Position numbers and translations under genes: made by a program
Notes under the pieces: model-generated
Databases searched by the model: none
What the model saw: the letters and a program-made list of their open reading frames with translations, nothing else
What the model was told of the DNA's origin: nothing
In this document: positions 1 to 12,300 of the stretch, one piece after another
Layout of the letters: every line of letters begins with the position of its first letter
Numbering within the stretch: the stretch's first letter is position 1
Source: Stichopus chloronotus
Taxonomy: Eukaryota; Echinodermata; Holothuroidea; Aspidochirotida; Stichopodidae
NCBI GenBank assembly: GCA_021234535.1
Contig: CM037835.1
Span: 3,968,001-4,032,000 of the forward strand
Length of the DNA stretch: 64,000 bases
Direction: 5' to 3'

Positions 1-3000
1 GTTTACAGATTGGTCGTACAATTCTCTCTATATAAGAACCATAAAGAAAAAAAAACAACGTCAAGAATATGACGAGGAACATCGGTAGTCCATCCTCTGC
101 AGAGAAAATACAAACATAATGGGCATTTTATGGTTGTTTGATGGTAACTATACTGTACTATCAATTGCCTCATAGTGTATTGCATGAAATGGATGATCGG
201 GCATTAGTCTGTGTTGTGAAGGTCCATCTCACTGGTCAGATATGACATTCAACAACTTTGTTGTCATTCTTCACAACCTTTGTTATTTATTTGTCCTTCG
301 AATGCTTCCTGACTTGAAATTTTCTCTTCGACTCTGAATAAGGGTGATCCGATTAAAGAATTTCTCAAAATTAGTTTCCTTTAAACAAAAATGAAAGAAA
401 AATAAATATTTTGGAATGTGGTACATAATGTAGTAAATGAAAACAGCAATAGAAGAACAACAATGACACGGAGAAATGTTTGTATTTATATTCTTGGAGT
501 TTTCTCTGAGACTTGCTGAAACTTACTATCACATACTAGTTGATACAGTTTAACAAGTTATCAAACAAAATAAAGGAGACAATTCTTCCCCTCCCCCCGT
601 TCAGCATATTGGTTTACCCATTTGAGGACTACTGCAGTGAATGGGGCCTAGAGTTTACTGCCCTGGCAAATCATGTTTCTCAAAAAAATATTGAATACCC
701 CTAAAATTAATTATAAATTCAATAAACATGTGTGACGATGTGGTTACGGTTCTTCCGAGAAATCTATGACCGGATCTAAATACTCATTGCAACGGACTTC
801 CTACTGTCTTCGATGTACATATCTCTCCTAGTGCGATACTTTTGAAAGGACTGAATGTGGTAATGTGAATGACCCACGGTATCTTTTTTTTTCTAACGGA
901 CTTCTACTTACAACACGAACTTTAACACCGGTTCTAGTTTTGAAGGTGCTCTATCTAACCAGGTAGGTGCAATTGCACCCTAATGTAACAAAGTCAATCC
1001 TACTGTGACAGTGGTTTTATGACTTCAATATTGGTTCGAAGTCCCACCGGGCGTCCATATCCACATGAAAATGCATCACGCAAACCCTTTTTTTTTATAT
1101 ATATGTCGTTATATGCTTTATTTTTCAATGAAAGGTAAAAACGAACTGAGAGGGTTTTTAATCTCTTTATTTCTGTTTTTGGGAGGGGAGAGAACTATGC
1201 CACCAATTTCGAAATAAGTTAAAGGGTGTTTTGCACAACCTTGCTTGGCATCTTACCTTGGCCCGGACTAAGTTGTGCTCAATCCCTTGTGATTCAATTC
1301 TGCTGATACCTTCAAGGGAAATGGGACGATTCAAATGCAGCAACATAGCACACAAAATATAGGTTTAATCACTTTTAAACCAATCAGTCCAACCAATATC
1401 CATCAATAATTCAACTTCTCAAACCATTAGAACCATTATAAGTAAGATGAGCACAGACGATGCATCATTTGAATTCAGTCTGGGTGATAAAAATATTTTT
1501 GAGCAACAAATAGTTAAATTTTTATCTGTGGAAGTTATTTCTCAAAAATAGGCCATCATTCTTCTTTATTTTCAATAATCTATATATCATTCTGTGTCCG
1601 TAAATGCCGGTTTTAAACTGAGTTTAAAGTATGATTTTTTTTCTGTAAAACAAACGCCCCATTTCCCATTTTATTGTCAGACTAACCAAAGCAATACCAT
1701 CAGAGAGTCATAGTTAATAGTGAGTACCGAGAAGGCTATTGGTTTTCCTAATTCACCGATAAAACCTCCCTCAAGATTTACTTCCCTAGGGATTCCCAAC
1801 AGCAGTGGACTTCAGATTCCACCTGCTCTGTGGTATAAGACTATGTGGAAGTAACCCTGAAGGATGGGGAAGGGAACGGTGGGAAGTTTCTCTCCAAAAT
1901 ATCAAAATGAAAATCCTTAAAATGGTTTAAGTTGACTAACATTTTATTACCACAAACGGATACTTGTATATATCATGCAATATTTTATTTTGCCTGTAAT
2001 CCCACAAGAAATGCACTAAAGAGTGTAAGCCCTGCGAATTTGTCCCCTCCCCCACTGCACTGTACACAGAAATACACACACAAACAATCAACAAGCCTAT
2101 ACTGGACGCCTCTCTCTGGTTTTACACAAACTCTAAAAATTTGAAGTAACTCCATCATAAATCTTTGTTTATGGTTACGTCCACACGGAGACGTCGTCTC
2201 TATACATGAAAAACATTATTAATGTTTGTGTTTTTACTTGCGTATGATGAATTTGACGTGTTCACGGTTTTGCATCTGCTGACCTCTGACGTCATGCAGT
2301 GACATTTACCACCCACGACATCATCTTTGTGTTTCCATTCGATGTTATACATCGCAATAAACCGACAGGTGCACATAAGAGATAAAGGGTTAAAACGGGA
2401 TCGTTTTGCTTTTTACATAGTCAAGCTCCCTGCATAGCCCCTTGCTACTTTGTCTCTCCGGGGAGTTGAAGTCCACTCTGAAGGAAATCAGTTTGTTTCT
2501 TTGCATGACCCAGGCTTTGTCAATCATAATTTTTCCCCTAGGCCTACAGGCTGTTTTACCCCCCCCCCCCCCCCCGCCTAATACCTTGATGCCATCCATC
2601 AGGGAATAATAATTATAAATAAAAATAAAAAAATGCGTCCATAGTTCCGATGATCAGCGTCATGTGCTCGTAGGATACTCGTGCAAGACACATGACCGCC
2701 CAGATTCAGCATTAGGCCCTACCTATGATCATGTAACAAGGAATTGCTCATAAACTGCCTCCATCGACTAGAACTCACCATTCCCTTTGTGAGGTCTGTC
2801 TATAGCATTTGAAATCTCAGCTTTTAGACTATTCTCTGGTATTTGTCTCAGCGCATGTAGCTGCCGTGCATATATAGAACTATACAGAAATCTATCCTGT
2901 GTAATCGGAGGCAATGGTCCAACTCAGTTGAAGTCCTAATACTCATACGGGGCTCCTTCTGTATTAACACTGACTGCAGGCTTAGCTGAAATCCTTGAAC

Positions 3001-3480
3001 TACACACTAAGTTAAACAATTTACTTAAGTTGTCGAAATCAATCGATTGTTAACATCAACAGATAAGTACTGTGCTTGGTAACCATTCACTTGGTAGTCC
3101 CTTTAGAATATAGCGGAGACTGAAATCAATGCTCGCGGATTACACTAACTTAAAAATATCTTGTTACTGACTTTCTTCTTTCATAACAAGTTCGTTGTGG
3201 GTTTGCAAAAATCAATAATCGGGCATAGTATCATCAACTCATTATGAAGATTATTGTGATGTCTGACCCACTGTGTTCTTCCTTTGTTTTCAGTGTGTGA
3301 TTCTGATTGTGTTTTATTCTCTTTACAATTGTTATACTGTTGAATATTTCACCCCCCCCCCCCTCTCCTCCACTACAGTCCTGATACAATTCAATGAACT
3401 AAATTCACTCATACTTTGTTGTTCTTCATAAAACGAATGCCAACTAACTGAACGAGAAAATAAACATGACATGTTTGTAA
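1..3480. other. No gene seen
   Basis: AT-rich sequence with only short open frames lacking motifs. Notable content: a 17-C run (2559-2575), a 12-C run (3352-3363) and a perfect TGACGTCA near 2290. No exon is supportable on either strand. Confidence 0.4.
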
Positions 3481-3487
3481 TACTGTA

Positions 3488-3590
3488 TGCGTGACCGGAC
3501 AAGTTCCCCCGGACACTTCTCCCCAGCCCGACAATTTTCCCCACGAAAATTCACCCTCGGAAAACCTTCCCCTGACAATATTTCAGGGCA
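3488..3590. repeat. Degenerate GGACA-TTCCCC minisatellite
   Basis: Short degenerate units of the type CCGGACAAGTTCCCC, CGGACACTTCTCCCC, CCGACAATTTTCCCC are repeated about four times with drift. A 15-G run (3657-3671) follows. Confidence 0.5.
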
Positions 3591-3974
3591 AGTGTTTGGC
3601 ATAAGGAAAGTGTTAGGGAAATTTTCAGAGGAATTGTTAACGAGAGGTGTGTGTGTGGGGGGGGGGGGGGGAGTTGTCCTGGAGGCAAAGTGAATGCAAC
3701 TATAATGGATTAATACAGAGCCAATATACCTGCTGCTTGAATATATTTATATATGTACATCGATTTCTGTATAGATTAGTCACAAATGTGCAACTTAACC
3801 TGACTGGTTACTGCATCACAGTGGAGCTTAGTGGTTGTTCTCAATTTAGAGTAGATTTGGCAGTGCATAATCTTCAGAATTTGGTCTATAACTAAGGAGT
3901 TTGTCTCTGACAACTACCTGGTCTAATAACGGGCATGTAAAACAACACACTGTAGCCTGCGTAGTGCCTCTTTG

Positions 3975-4245
3975 TCTCGACAATTAGACAGTTTTCGGAG
4001 ATGCTAAGTTAGCTTACTCGATATCTCAACAACTTTCACAATGTTGTCAAATTAACAAGTTAGAACTATTTGTAACACGATATCTCAACAATTTGACATT
4101 TTTCCGAGATGTTGAGCGAGCCTCAGTCGGCATCTCGATAATTTGCGAAATATTGTCGATATGACATATTGTTTCTAAACCGGTATGCTCGATGTTTGAC
4201 ACAATTTGACACATTTCTCAACGTGTCGAGTTAGCGTAAGGTACC
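3975..4245. repeat. Old tandem/palindromic repeat with TCTCGACAATT and GAGATG motifs
   Basis: The words TCTCGACAATT, CGATATCTCAACAA, CCGAGATGTTGAG, GGCATCTCGATAATT and CGTGTCGAGTTAGCG recur in both orientations through the stretch, as in a diverged palindromic satellite. No coding potential. Confidence 0.45.
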
Positions 4246-4249
4246 CGTA

Positions 4250-7200
4250 GATACTCTGAAAACATAACTCTATCTAACATGTCCCCTTCTGACCATCGTA
4301 TATTTTTAAGTTGAAATAAGACTTAAGGACGAGAAAAGTAAATTGCACGACGAACCGAGCCTTTTCTTTAAAAACCCAAATCGAAACATTTTACATGAAT
4401 ACAGGAACCTCAGTGCAGAATATTGTTTAAAGCTGGTAACCATGTAAAATAGAGGCCTCGTCGAAATTAGTCTTTGCTCCCCTTCAACTACTTGGTCGCC
4501 CCGTCTAAGACCTCAATGATTTCAGCAATTGTGTTGTACAAAATTACCATCTCTCTCAAGTGCAAACTGAAGTTGTCGCAACTTTTAATTTGCATATATG
4601 GCGATATCCTACTTTCATACTTATAATTCAGTTGAAAATCAATTTCCTGGAAGCAGTTGCGTTCATTCTTCTCTGTACGGTTATAAGTATTTGAATCAAA
4701 GCTTTTGTATTCTTTTTGGATTAATGGTTAGTTAAAAAGATAAGAGGATAACAAAAAGATTACTTTCCTGTTTTTCCTGTAATCTTATTAAATCCATGGC
4801 AATTTTTCGTTTTTAGTGAAATTCCATCTGATTTTGCTTACTCATGCCAGGACGATTGTACAGAAAACACCGCATTCGAAGGTGAGTGTAATTCTGGTAC
4901 ACTGGCGGTATAAATCGTGTAACACTTTCTTACGCGCAAGGATGATCAAAGGTCAGATGTCAGATGTCTATTTTTATATGTACATTTTATTAACTACGCT
5001 CTTTAAAACCATTGAAAAATTAAAAAAAATCATTATCTTCGATCAGTTAACCTATCAAACGACATCTCGCAAAAACGGCCCTCAATTTCCCTCAAAACGA
5101 AACCAAAATCAAAACCTGTTTTTGTTTAGAATTTTCTTATCTTCTGCCACACTCCTCAATATTGCTCTTTTGAAACCTAGAAGTCAAGACTGAAACTTTG
5201 TCCTAGCGCCTAGGCCTTTCCGTACAGCGTAGGGAGTAATTATATGGACAACGAATTAGACAACCTTCAGAACAGGAAATAATCTTGTATCCTATCGCTT
5301 CGTATAAATTTACGATGCAAAAACAGACTTTTCAAGTTTTGCATTGAGTAAAAAAAATATATTAAAGATCATTGTGATAAAATGGGTTGAAATAGGTTGT
5401 AAAAGATTATTTAGACTTTGCTCTTTACGTTTCTGACCCTTTGCACAGAAACTACTTCGGTTAGGATTTCTCCTTAAAATTCAGTTAAGAACAATCATAA
5501 AACTGAAGTTTGGAAACTTTTCTTTTTACAAATTATATTTTAGATGCAATTGATGATAGACGCTCAAAACAAAGTTGGTACTTGTCTCGTTTGCCCATAC
5601 CGTGAAAATCGTGTATGTTGTCAAAATACCTTTGTTGCATGGTTGCCTTTCCACTCATTTCAATGTACATTTTTACTTCATAGGTATCACAGAAAGACAA
5701 AAAGCAAACCTTAGGTTGTAAAATAGGCACACATTAGGCTTTAACTTTGTGCTCACAACAAAGTCTTTAACTTTGTGATTTCTACTAAGTCCAAATAAAG
5801 GCTCACACCATATAGGCCTTAGGTTCACAAGAAGTTTAGAGTTTATTGTAAAGTTTAGATGTCTTGATATCAGAAAATAGGCAAACGACCGTTTAAATGT
5901 GAATGAAATTCATAAACATTCCTTTTTATGCTGGGTTTCACCACGATAAACAATGAAGTCATAACCAACATTTTGGGAAGGTTAGGAGTAAGCTATTCAT
6001 GCAATTTCTCCTTTCCAAAATATGTGTATATAACCTCCTGCATAAATTATGGGAGCCGCAAATAATTGATGGAGCTGTTGAAGTTTTAGAATGACAATCG
6101 GTTGACTTTGTACATGAGAGGAATGTAAGCACTGGCAGGGGCTAAATAACTCTGTATTGGAAATTTACTGTTGAACCATGTAGCTCCATAGTCCAGCCAA
6201 GGAGGTTGTAGAGCAATTGATAGAGGTACTCTACCTACATTCATGTTCAAGGGTCTCGTGTGAAGAACCACTGCACGCTTACAGCGACTACCTTTCAGGT
6301 TCCACTTCCGTACCAATGTGCAGACACAAGAAGTCAGTTGTATACGAACCCACCCGACTGTTTTCTTGTGCGTGTATTGCTTTACACATTTTCTTTCATT
6401 GCAATCTGAAGATACTATGAGAGGGTTCCTGAGGTCAAAATGATTATGGGATACCATCACAAGTAATGATTCACTCGGCAACCTCACAGTAGGAGGGACT
6501 GGAATGATTAAAAATAAAAGTAATATGGAAATATCGCAAATACACTAATGACGATCATAACCTTAGTTAAATATTAAAACTTACCAGTAACAGAGGACAA
6601 AATCCTGATCTTTGTTTTCTCTGTGTGCGTAAGGGGGGGGGGGGGGTTGGGATGATGTGATTCAGGAAGCCTTTGATCATAAGCCAAATAAAGACGTCTG
6701 TATTATGCACTCATTGCACTTTTACCTCTCTTGATGTTTTATGAAAATTGAATGTTGAACTCACAGGTAACTTAATACCAACTAAAGCCCCAGTCTGAGC
6801 TTGCCAGCAACTATGAATGGCAAAAGGAGATGCAACTGTTGCCCCATGTACCTCAAACACAAACGTACCCAAAAGAATGATTTTTTGGACATAAAATAAT
6901 TATAAATGTGGGTGAAAAGCAATTTCAAAATACATCATGATGGTAAATGTAACGCCTGTATTCCTTACGAGAATGGCATTCGCAATTTCATTTGGCAAGC
7001 AGACTTTGATATTCATATTTTGGAGAGAAATTACTCTACTAAGAATGTAAGAAGGTACATCTGAGTAGGGTAGTATCTTGTAAGCCATTCGTAAGTTCAC
7101 ATACCCAGGTTTTGTTCAATCTCCACTTTGGCAGTTGTTTTTTCAATATACAAATTCAGCCTCAGACTAAAGGACATTAAACTTGAAAGCAAAAAACGAC

Positions 7201-7290
7201 AATAAGTGATCTTACACGGACAGAGGCAAAAAAATCAATATTAGCCAGCAATAAAAACCAGTCTTACAAAGTTTGAGCTACAAAGTGTAC
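4250..7290. other. No gene seen
   Basis: AT-rich. The longest frames (4816-5193 plus, 6086-6487 minus) have no family motif and no splice context. A 14-G run lies at 6633-6646. Confidence 0.35.
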
Positions 7291-7291
7291 T

Positions 7292-9368
7292 TTTATTATT
7301 GTATAATCTTGTTCAAAGCTAACATACAAAATATATCACCTTCCCAATGAAATTTACTCCCCCGACCCATGGCCGACGTTGGTGAAATCTAACCACTGTA
7401 TGTTATTTCACACTCAATCACATGAGACGAGTAGAAAGTTTAACATGTGCACTAAATCAATTGGAAAAATCTAACCCATAAAAGGTGTCATGAAAACACA
7501 ATTTAGTGCAAATATTTTCCAGTTAAGAACACTGCATTCCTGGTCATAGGCACACCACTAAAGATACAAGAACTTGATTGAAAAAAGAGACCAAATTCTT
7601 GAAAAGTTGCCAAGTTTTATCTTCCATTCTTTCAGTTGTTTTGTGTTAAGGGTTCTGGTTACTATACACCAATGGATGACATAATTAACTTGTTACTTTC
7701 AATACAAATCTGTCCATTATGCTAAACCAGCAGGTAAAGTATAGAGTAGCATTAGTACTCCTTAAGTATTTGTATGCTGCAATATGTGTGGAAGCCTCTA
7801 CCAGAGGCACATATCAAAACTCTCATAACATTACTATGTAATTGTGGCTAGTGAATGGCCAAAATACTGTGGGTTACAACTTCAAAAGTACAAAGCCAAT
7901 ATTTTTCTATCAGAGTCGTAAACTTTCTGCCCATTATAAATCAAATTGACAAATTATTAGCATAAACTGGACAGAATCTGCACAGTTACAATAAAATGAA
8001 TGTGTAAATTACTACCATTAGTTTCATTTCAGGGATAAACACTTTAGCAGTTCTAATGATATGGACCAAGACTTGCTGAAAAAGTGACCGCTCCTCTCAA
8101 GGAATTTGTGGCTGTTATGTGACACTAATTAAGAGAATATCAAGTAAAATTAGCACACAGCGAACAGAAGCAAAAAAAAAAAGCGTTCTTTTATCTATTA
8201 CATCTAACAAAATGGAAGCTCTTTATGAGCAATGTGGCACTAAAATGCAAATGCATATAAACCGATACACTCCCAAATAAGAGGTAATGTAAATGATCAC
8301 CCCATATTGGCAAGAAATGGAACAAACTTCCATTTCGAACACACAAATATGGAATGTCGTTATGGAATTTGTGACTACCATGTGTGAGATAATGAAATAT
8401 TGGATTAACCAAACAGTAAACATAATACAATGAACTTGCACAGGTGGGCAGTCTTGATAATTAATATAACTAAAAAAATGACAAAACCTTTGAAAAAGCA
8501 TCACCAGAAGGACAAATGAGTAAATTGCTACTGGCAAAATTGCTTTACATAATCTTTCACTGAATAACATTTTTAAGGGAGGGAAGGGAACCTGATGCTC
8601 ATATTACAAACTTTGGTGGTCATAGATGTTCAGGAAAACAATTTATCTGCATGGAAGACCACTTTTGTTAGATTTTAGAGAATTTGAAGTACTTACGTGG
8701 AACAACTACGATTATGACATCAAGTAAAAGACATTAAAATATGAATTCAAGTTGCCTTGGAGGGCACAGGCTAAGGGAAGTCAGTCAACTCAAGTCGGGG
8801 TAATGAAATCATCAGAAGCAACTGTCACAGGAAAGCTTTTGGAGACCCCCTTCCAATATTTAGTCCCAGTCCTCTGATGGTTACATCTGGACGGTGACGC
8901 TGTGATTGCAGCAATGAAATGCTGAGCACCGTGGGACAGCTTCACATACAATCCAATGAAATTCACAGTACAGGTATATTTACTGCAGAATTGCAGAAAA
9001 ATAAAACCATCTTTCACTGGTGGTCCTGATTTACATTTTGTCTTGTGGTAAGTACTATAAATATTATGGCTATTATGATAAAAGGAGAGACTGAAAAGTT
9101 TGGTGAAATTTAAAAAAAAAAAAAGGGAAAAAAAGAGAGCTGTTTAGAGAGATTCTTACTATAGACTTAATGGTAAAGAATAGACTAAATCAAATACAGT
9201 GACACTAGTCAAGGTCCCCATACACTACACTATTGCTTTTAGTTTTAGATGCACTATCGCTGATGGTAGTGAACTATTTGAATGTACAACATCTCCCATT
9301 ACTCTGGTTGGATTAATTCATCCAACACACCGATCCAAAGCACCAATCTCTGACAGACTTTCAATCAA
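7292..9368 (-). other. Presumed 3' UTR of the myosin light chain gene
   Basis: No exon or family motif was seen below the stop codon. The first AATAAA I found on the minus strand is at 7297-7292, which would give a 3' UTR of about 2.1 kb. The A-rich plus strand matches the composition of the introns above. The real polyadenylation point is unknown. Confidence 0.3.
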
Positions 9369-9397
9369 TTAGTTGTTGAGAATGGTCCTCACAAATT
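9369..9397 (-). CDS. myl6: Myosin light chain coding exon 6 (C-terminus and stop)
   Basis: 29 nt. The acceptor is TTTTCTTTCTCGGCAG. It completes Glu142 and encodes FVRTILNN then TAA, matching the family ending EFVR-x-IL-x-x. In vertebrate MYL6 this last exon has alternative smooth-muscle and non-muscle forms; no second credible in-phase version was found here. Confidence 0.88.
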
Positions 9398-12300
9398 CTG
9401 CCGAGAAAGAAAATGAAAGCAGTCTGAAAAACTGCAAATTGAAATGATTATGACGAGAATGACAAAAAGCTTTGCCATAAAGAGTAAACACAGGGGTCAC
9501 ATTTCAGGCAATGGTTCACTTACTAAGGGTCATGATCTAAAGGGGATGCAAGTTATCTGGGAAGGGAAGGTTCCATGTGGGATAGTTCAATAATTCTTTG
9601 TACATAATTCAGTATATACACAGACCAATTAACACAACAATTTAACACACAGATGATGAACAAAAAATAGAGGGATTGAAAAACTAGTTATTCAACAGAT
9701 ACAAGTGTTGTTATCTGTAGAAAAGAATTTATAACTTTAAAGTAAGGGTCATGATCTCCATGGGATACAGATTATCTGGGGAGGGGATGAAATTTGTGAT
9801 AGTTCAATGACCACAATACTGAACATTCATCCCTCCTTGCCATTATTCAGTAAATTACAAATACCTTATACTATAAAGTGACCTTTAACCTTTACAATAC
9901 GCCACACAGATATATAGTATTAATTACACAGAGCTGCTTCATGATATGTGCTACAATATGGAACAACACTGCCTTGAGATATTGAATTTACAAGTTAGGG
10001 GATCACATGCACACAAAATCGAACAAAGACACAGACCTCACAACCACCTGTCTTTTAGCAGTCGACACACTGAAAAGCTTGAAACAATGTGAATGCGCAA
10101 TTATCCCATTGTAAGAAAACTTCCAAGTGGGGTGGCACACTTTTCAAGAATTTTTCAAAGTCTTTATCTCTACTTGATGAAAACTTGGTTCAAAAACTCT
10201 GATAGAAAGGTTGAGAAAGGTTCGGGAAATACTGTATAGTCGATGAGTACTGTGCACCTTAAAAGTAGTAACTTGGTCAGCAACCTTGCAGTGAATGGGG
10301 AGTACTGGTCTTTATTGCTTTTCTTATATTTGACCAATGTTAGATTAAAATACAACATGACCCTTTCCTGAGGACAGAAGTACAAAGACGAGTTCTACAA
10401 ATGTTTTCAAGAAAAAAATTTACAATAGTCTCTTTCACCTGGCATTTGACATCTTCTCCTAACATGATCTCAATTAGACAAGAGAAAATGAGCGCATCAT
10501 TAATGTTGTATAGCAGCCAACTAACATAAGTTGTATCATGCCAAACTCAGAGTAGAGTCTAACATCTCTTCTTCAAGCTGGCATATGAGCTGAAAACTTG
10601 CCATATTTTGCCAGTGAAAGTCAAAGATGTTTCAGCCACCACCAAAACATTGTTAAAGACCCATTTTTGCATGCATGAATATTCATATCCATTACTATTG
10701 ATCTGTTTGATTTCAAGTAACAGTGATTGACAACTGGGCTTCTTGGAGAGTCAGAATTTTGTAGGGCCAACTGAAACGTCCAGACAACTTTCAAATTCAA
10801 ATATCTGGAAGATGAATACATTTAGTTTCTTACAGATTTTGTGACACGTGATTTTTTCCCCTTTCTCTTCCCAGAAACACTGACAAAGAACTAAGACGGA
10901 AGACCACGCGATTGCCAGTACAACTCATATTCCAACTTTAAAAAGCATGTCTTAGTAAGAACAACCTTTAATACAGAATAGTGACTAAATTACACACCAA
11001 TGTTCACAAATTTCTGAGAAGAGGGTTTATCAAAGAGTTAATAGATTCTCATTTCTGGTTCTGCATTCTCACCACACAAACACACCAGAACTCAGTAAGT
11101 GTGTTGGGATAAGTAAACTGATAAAATATTAACTTTACCCTCATAATTGACCTGTCCTTGCGAGTCTTCCATCCCACTTATCAGAGTATCCACTTGTTCA
11201 TCTGTTAATCTTTCACCTGCAAGGCACAAAACATGAAACGGAATGTGGTACAGGGTGGTAAAGTTTGGTAATTGAGAGAAAAAGGAAACATTACCTCATC
11301 CTAACAACCACAACAAATAAAAACCAACACACCCACCCGCTGGAAGAAATTGTTGTCCAGAAAAGATTAGCAAGTAGATACTGTTAAGTGGTAAAGAGGT
11401 AGAGGACACTTCCACACGGAAAAGCAGGATAGCCTTACTTAAATTTTTTAAAAGGAAGCCTTTAAACGATCTCATCTACTACAGTAATTCTCTTCACAAG
11501 GCTTTTCTGCACATTTTAATTTAAAAAATGCAGGTCATACACTTTGTTGTAGATGACATGTGTAACATTTTGTGGAATATTTGAGTTTTGAAAAATATCA
11601 ATAACTTTTCTCTTACTAAACTTTCGTCCCGCTGACATGGTATTTACCCCCACATTGCACTGTTAATGGAGACACACGATACCGTGAACTCGTAAACCAC
11701 ATATTATTTATGGCCTTGGTGTTACCAAATGCTGACATAAACTTCATTCACTCAGCATTAATGAAAATTGTGGCAGTGAAGGATGGCATATATCTCTACA
11801 ACCAAACCAAGGTAATTCCCCAGTGAATAGAACATTCCTGACACCAACTTGTGGTTAAAGATCCAAAATTGTGCAAACAACAAAGGCAACCTGGAAAAAA
11901 TCTTCCGAAAGTGTATATGACTCCCATTGGAATCTTTACGGTGACTAAAACAAAGTACTTTGTAACTCTTGACAGGGAGTTGCTGCCTGGGATAGTAACT
12001 GATTGCTTTGAAAAGGTGATTAATCTAAAGAACTATGTTGACTTTTTGGAGAGGGTGTACACAAAAGTGGGCTTCCAACAGTGTCGTAAGTTGATAGAAA
12101 ATGAGATCAAATCTATTTAGTGACAACATCTGTAATGAAACATCTACTTTTTGGCAAGTTTTCAATATGAACAAAAAATAGGCATTATACTTAATGAGTA
12201 ACATTTACCTCTTCATATGTTCAAATTTAGGACATGTAAAACTTTCACTTTGGAAACTTTCGAAAGATAGAACTTTACTACATTCATTTCATGTCAATCC

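Noticed and set aside
4816..5193. 125-residue open frame
   Set aside because: AT-rich composition, no motif, no splice signals and no neighbouring exon.
6086..6487. 133-residue minus-strand open frame
   Set aside because: Plausible length, but no recognisable family or splice context; overlaps a plus frame of similar quality.
10990..11012. Alternative last exon of the myosin gene (CTTCTCAG then AAATTTGTGAAC)
   Set aside because: It resembles the FV ending but is out of phase by one base with exon 5. The exon at 9397 is in phase and matches the family.
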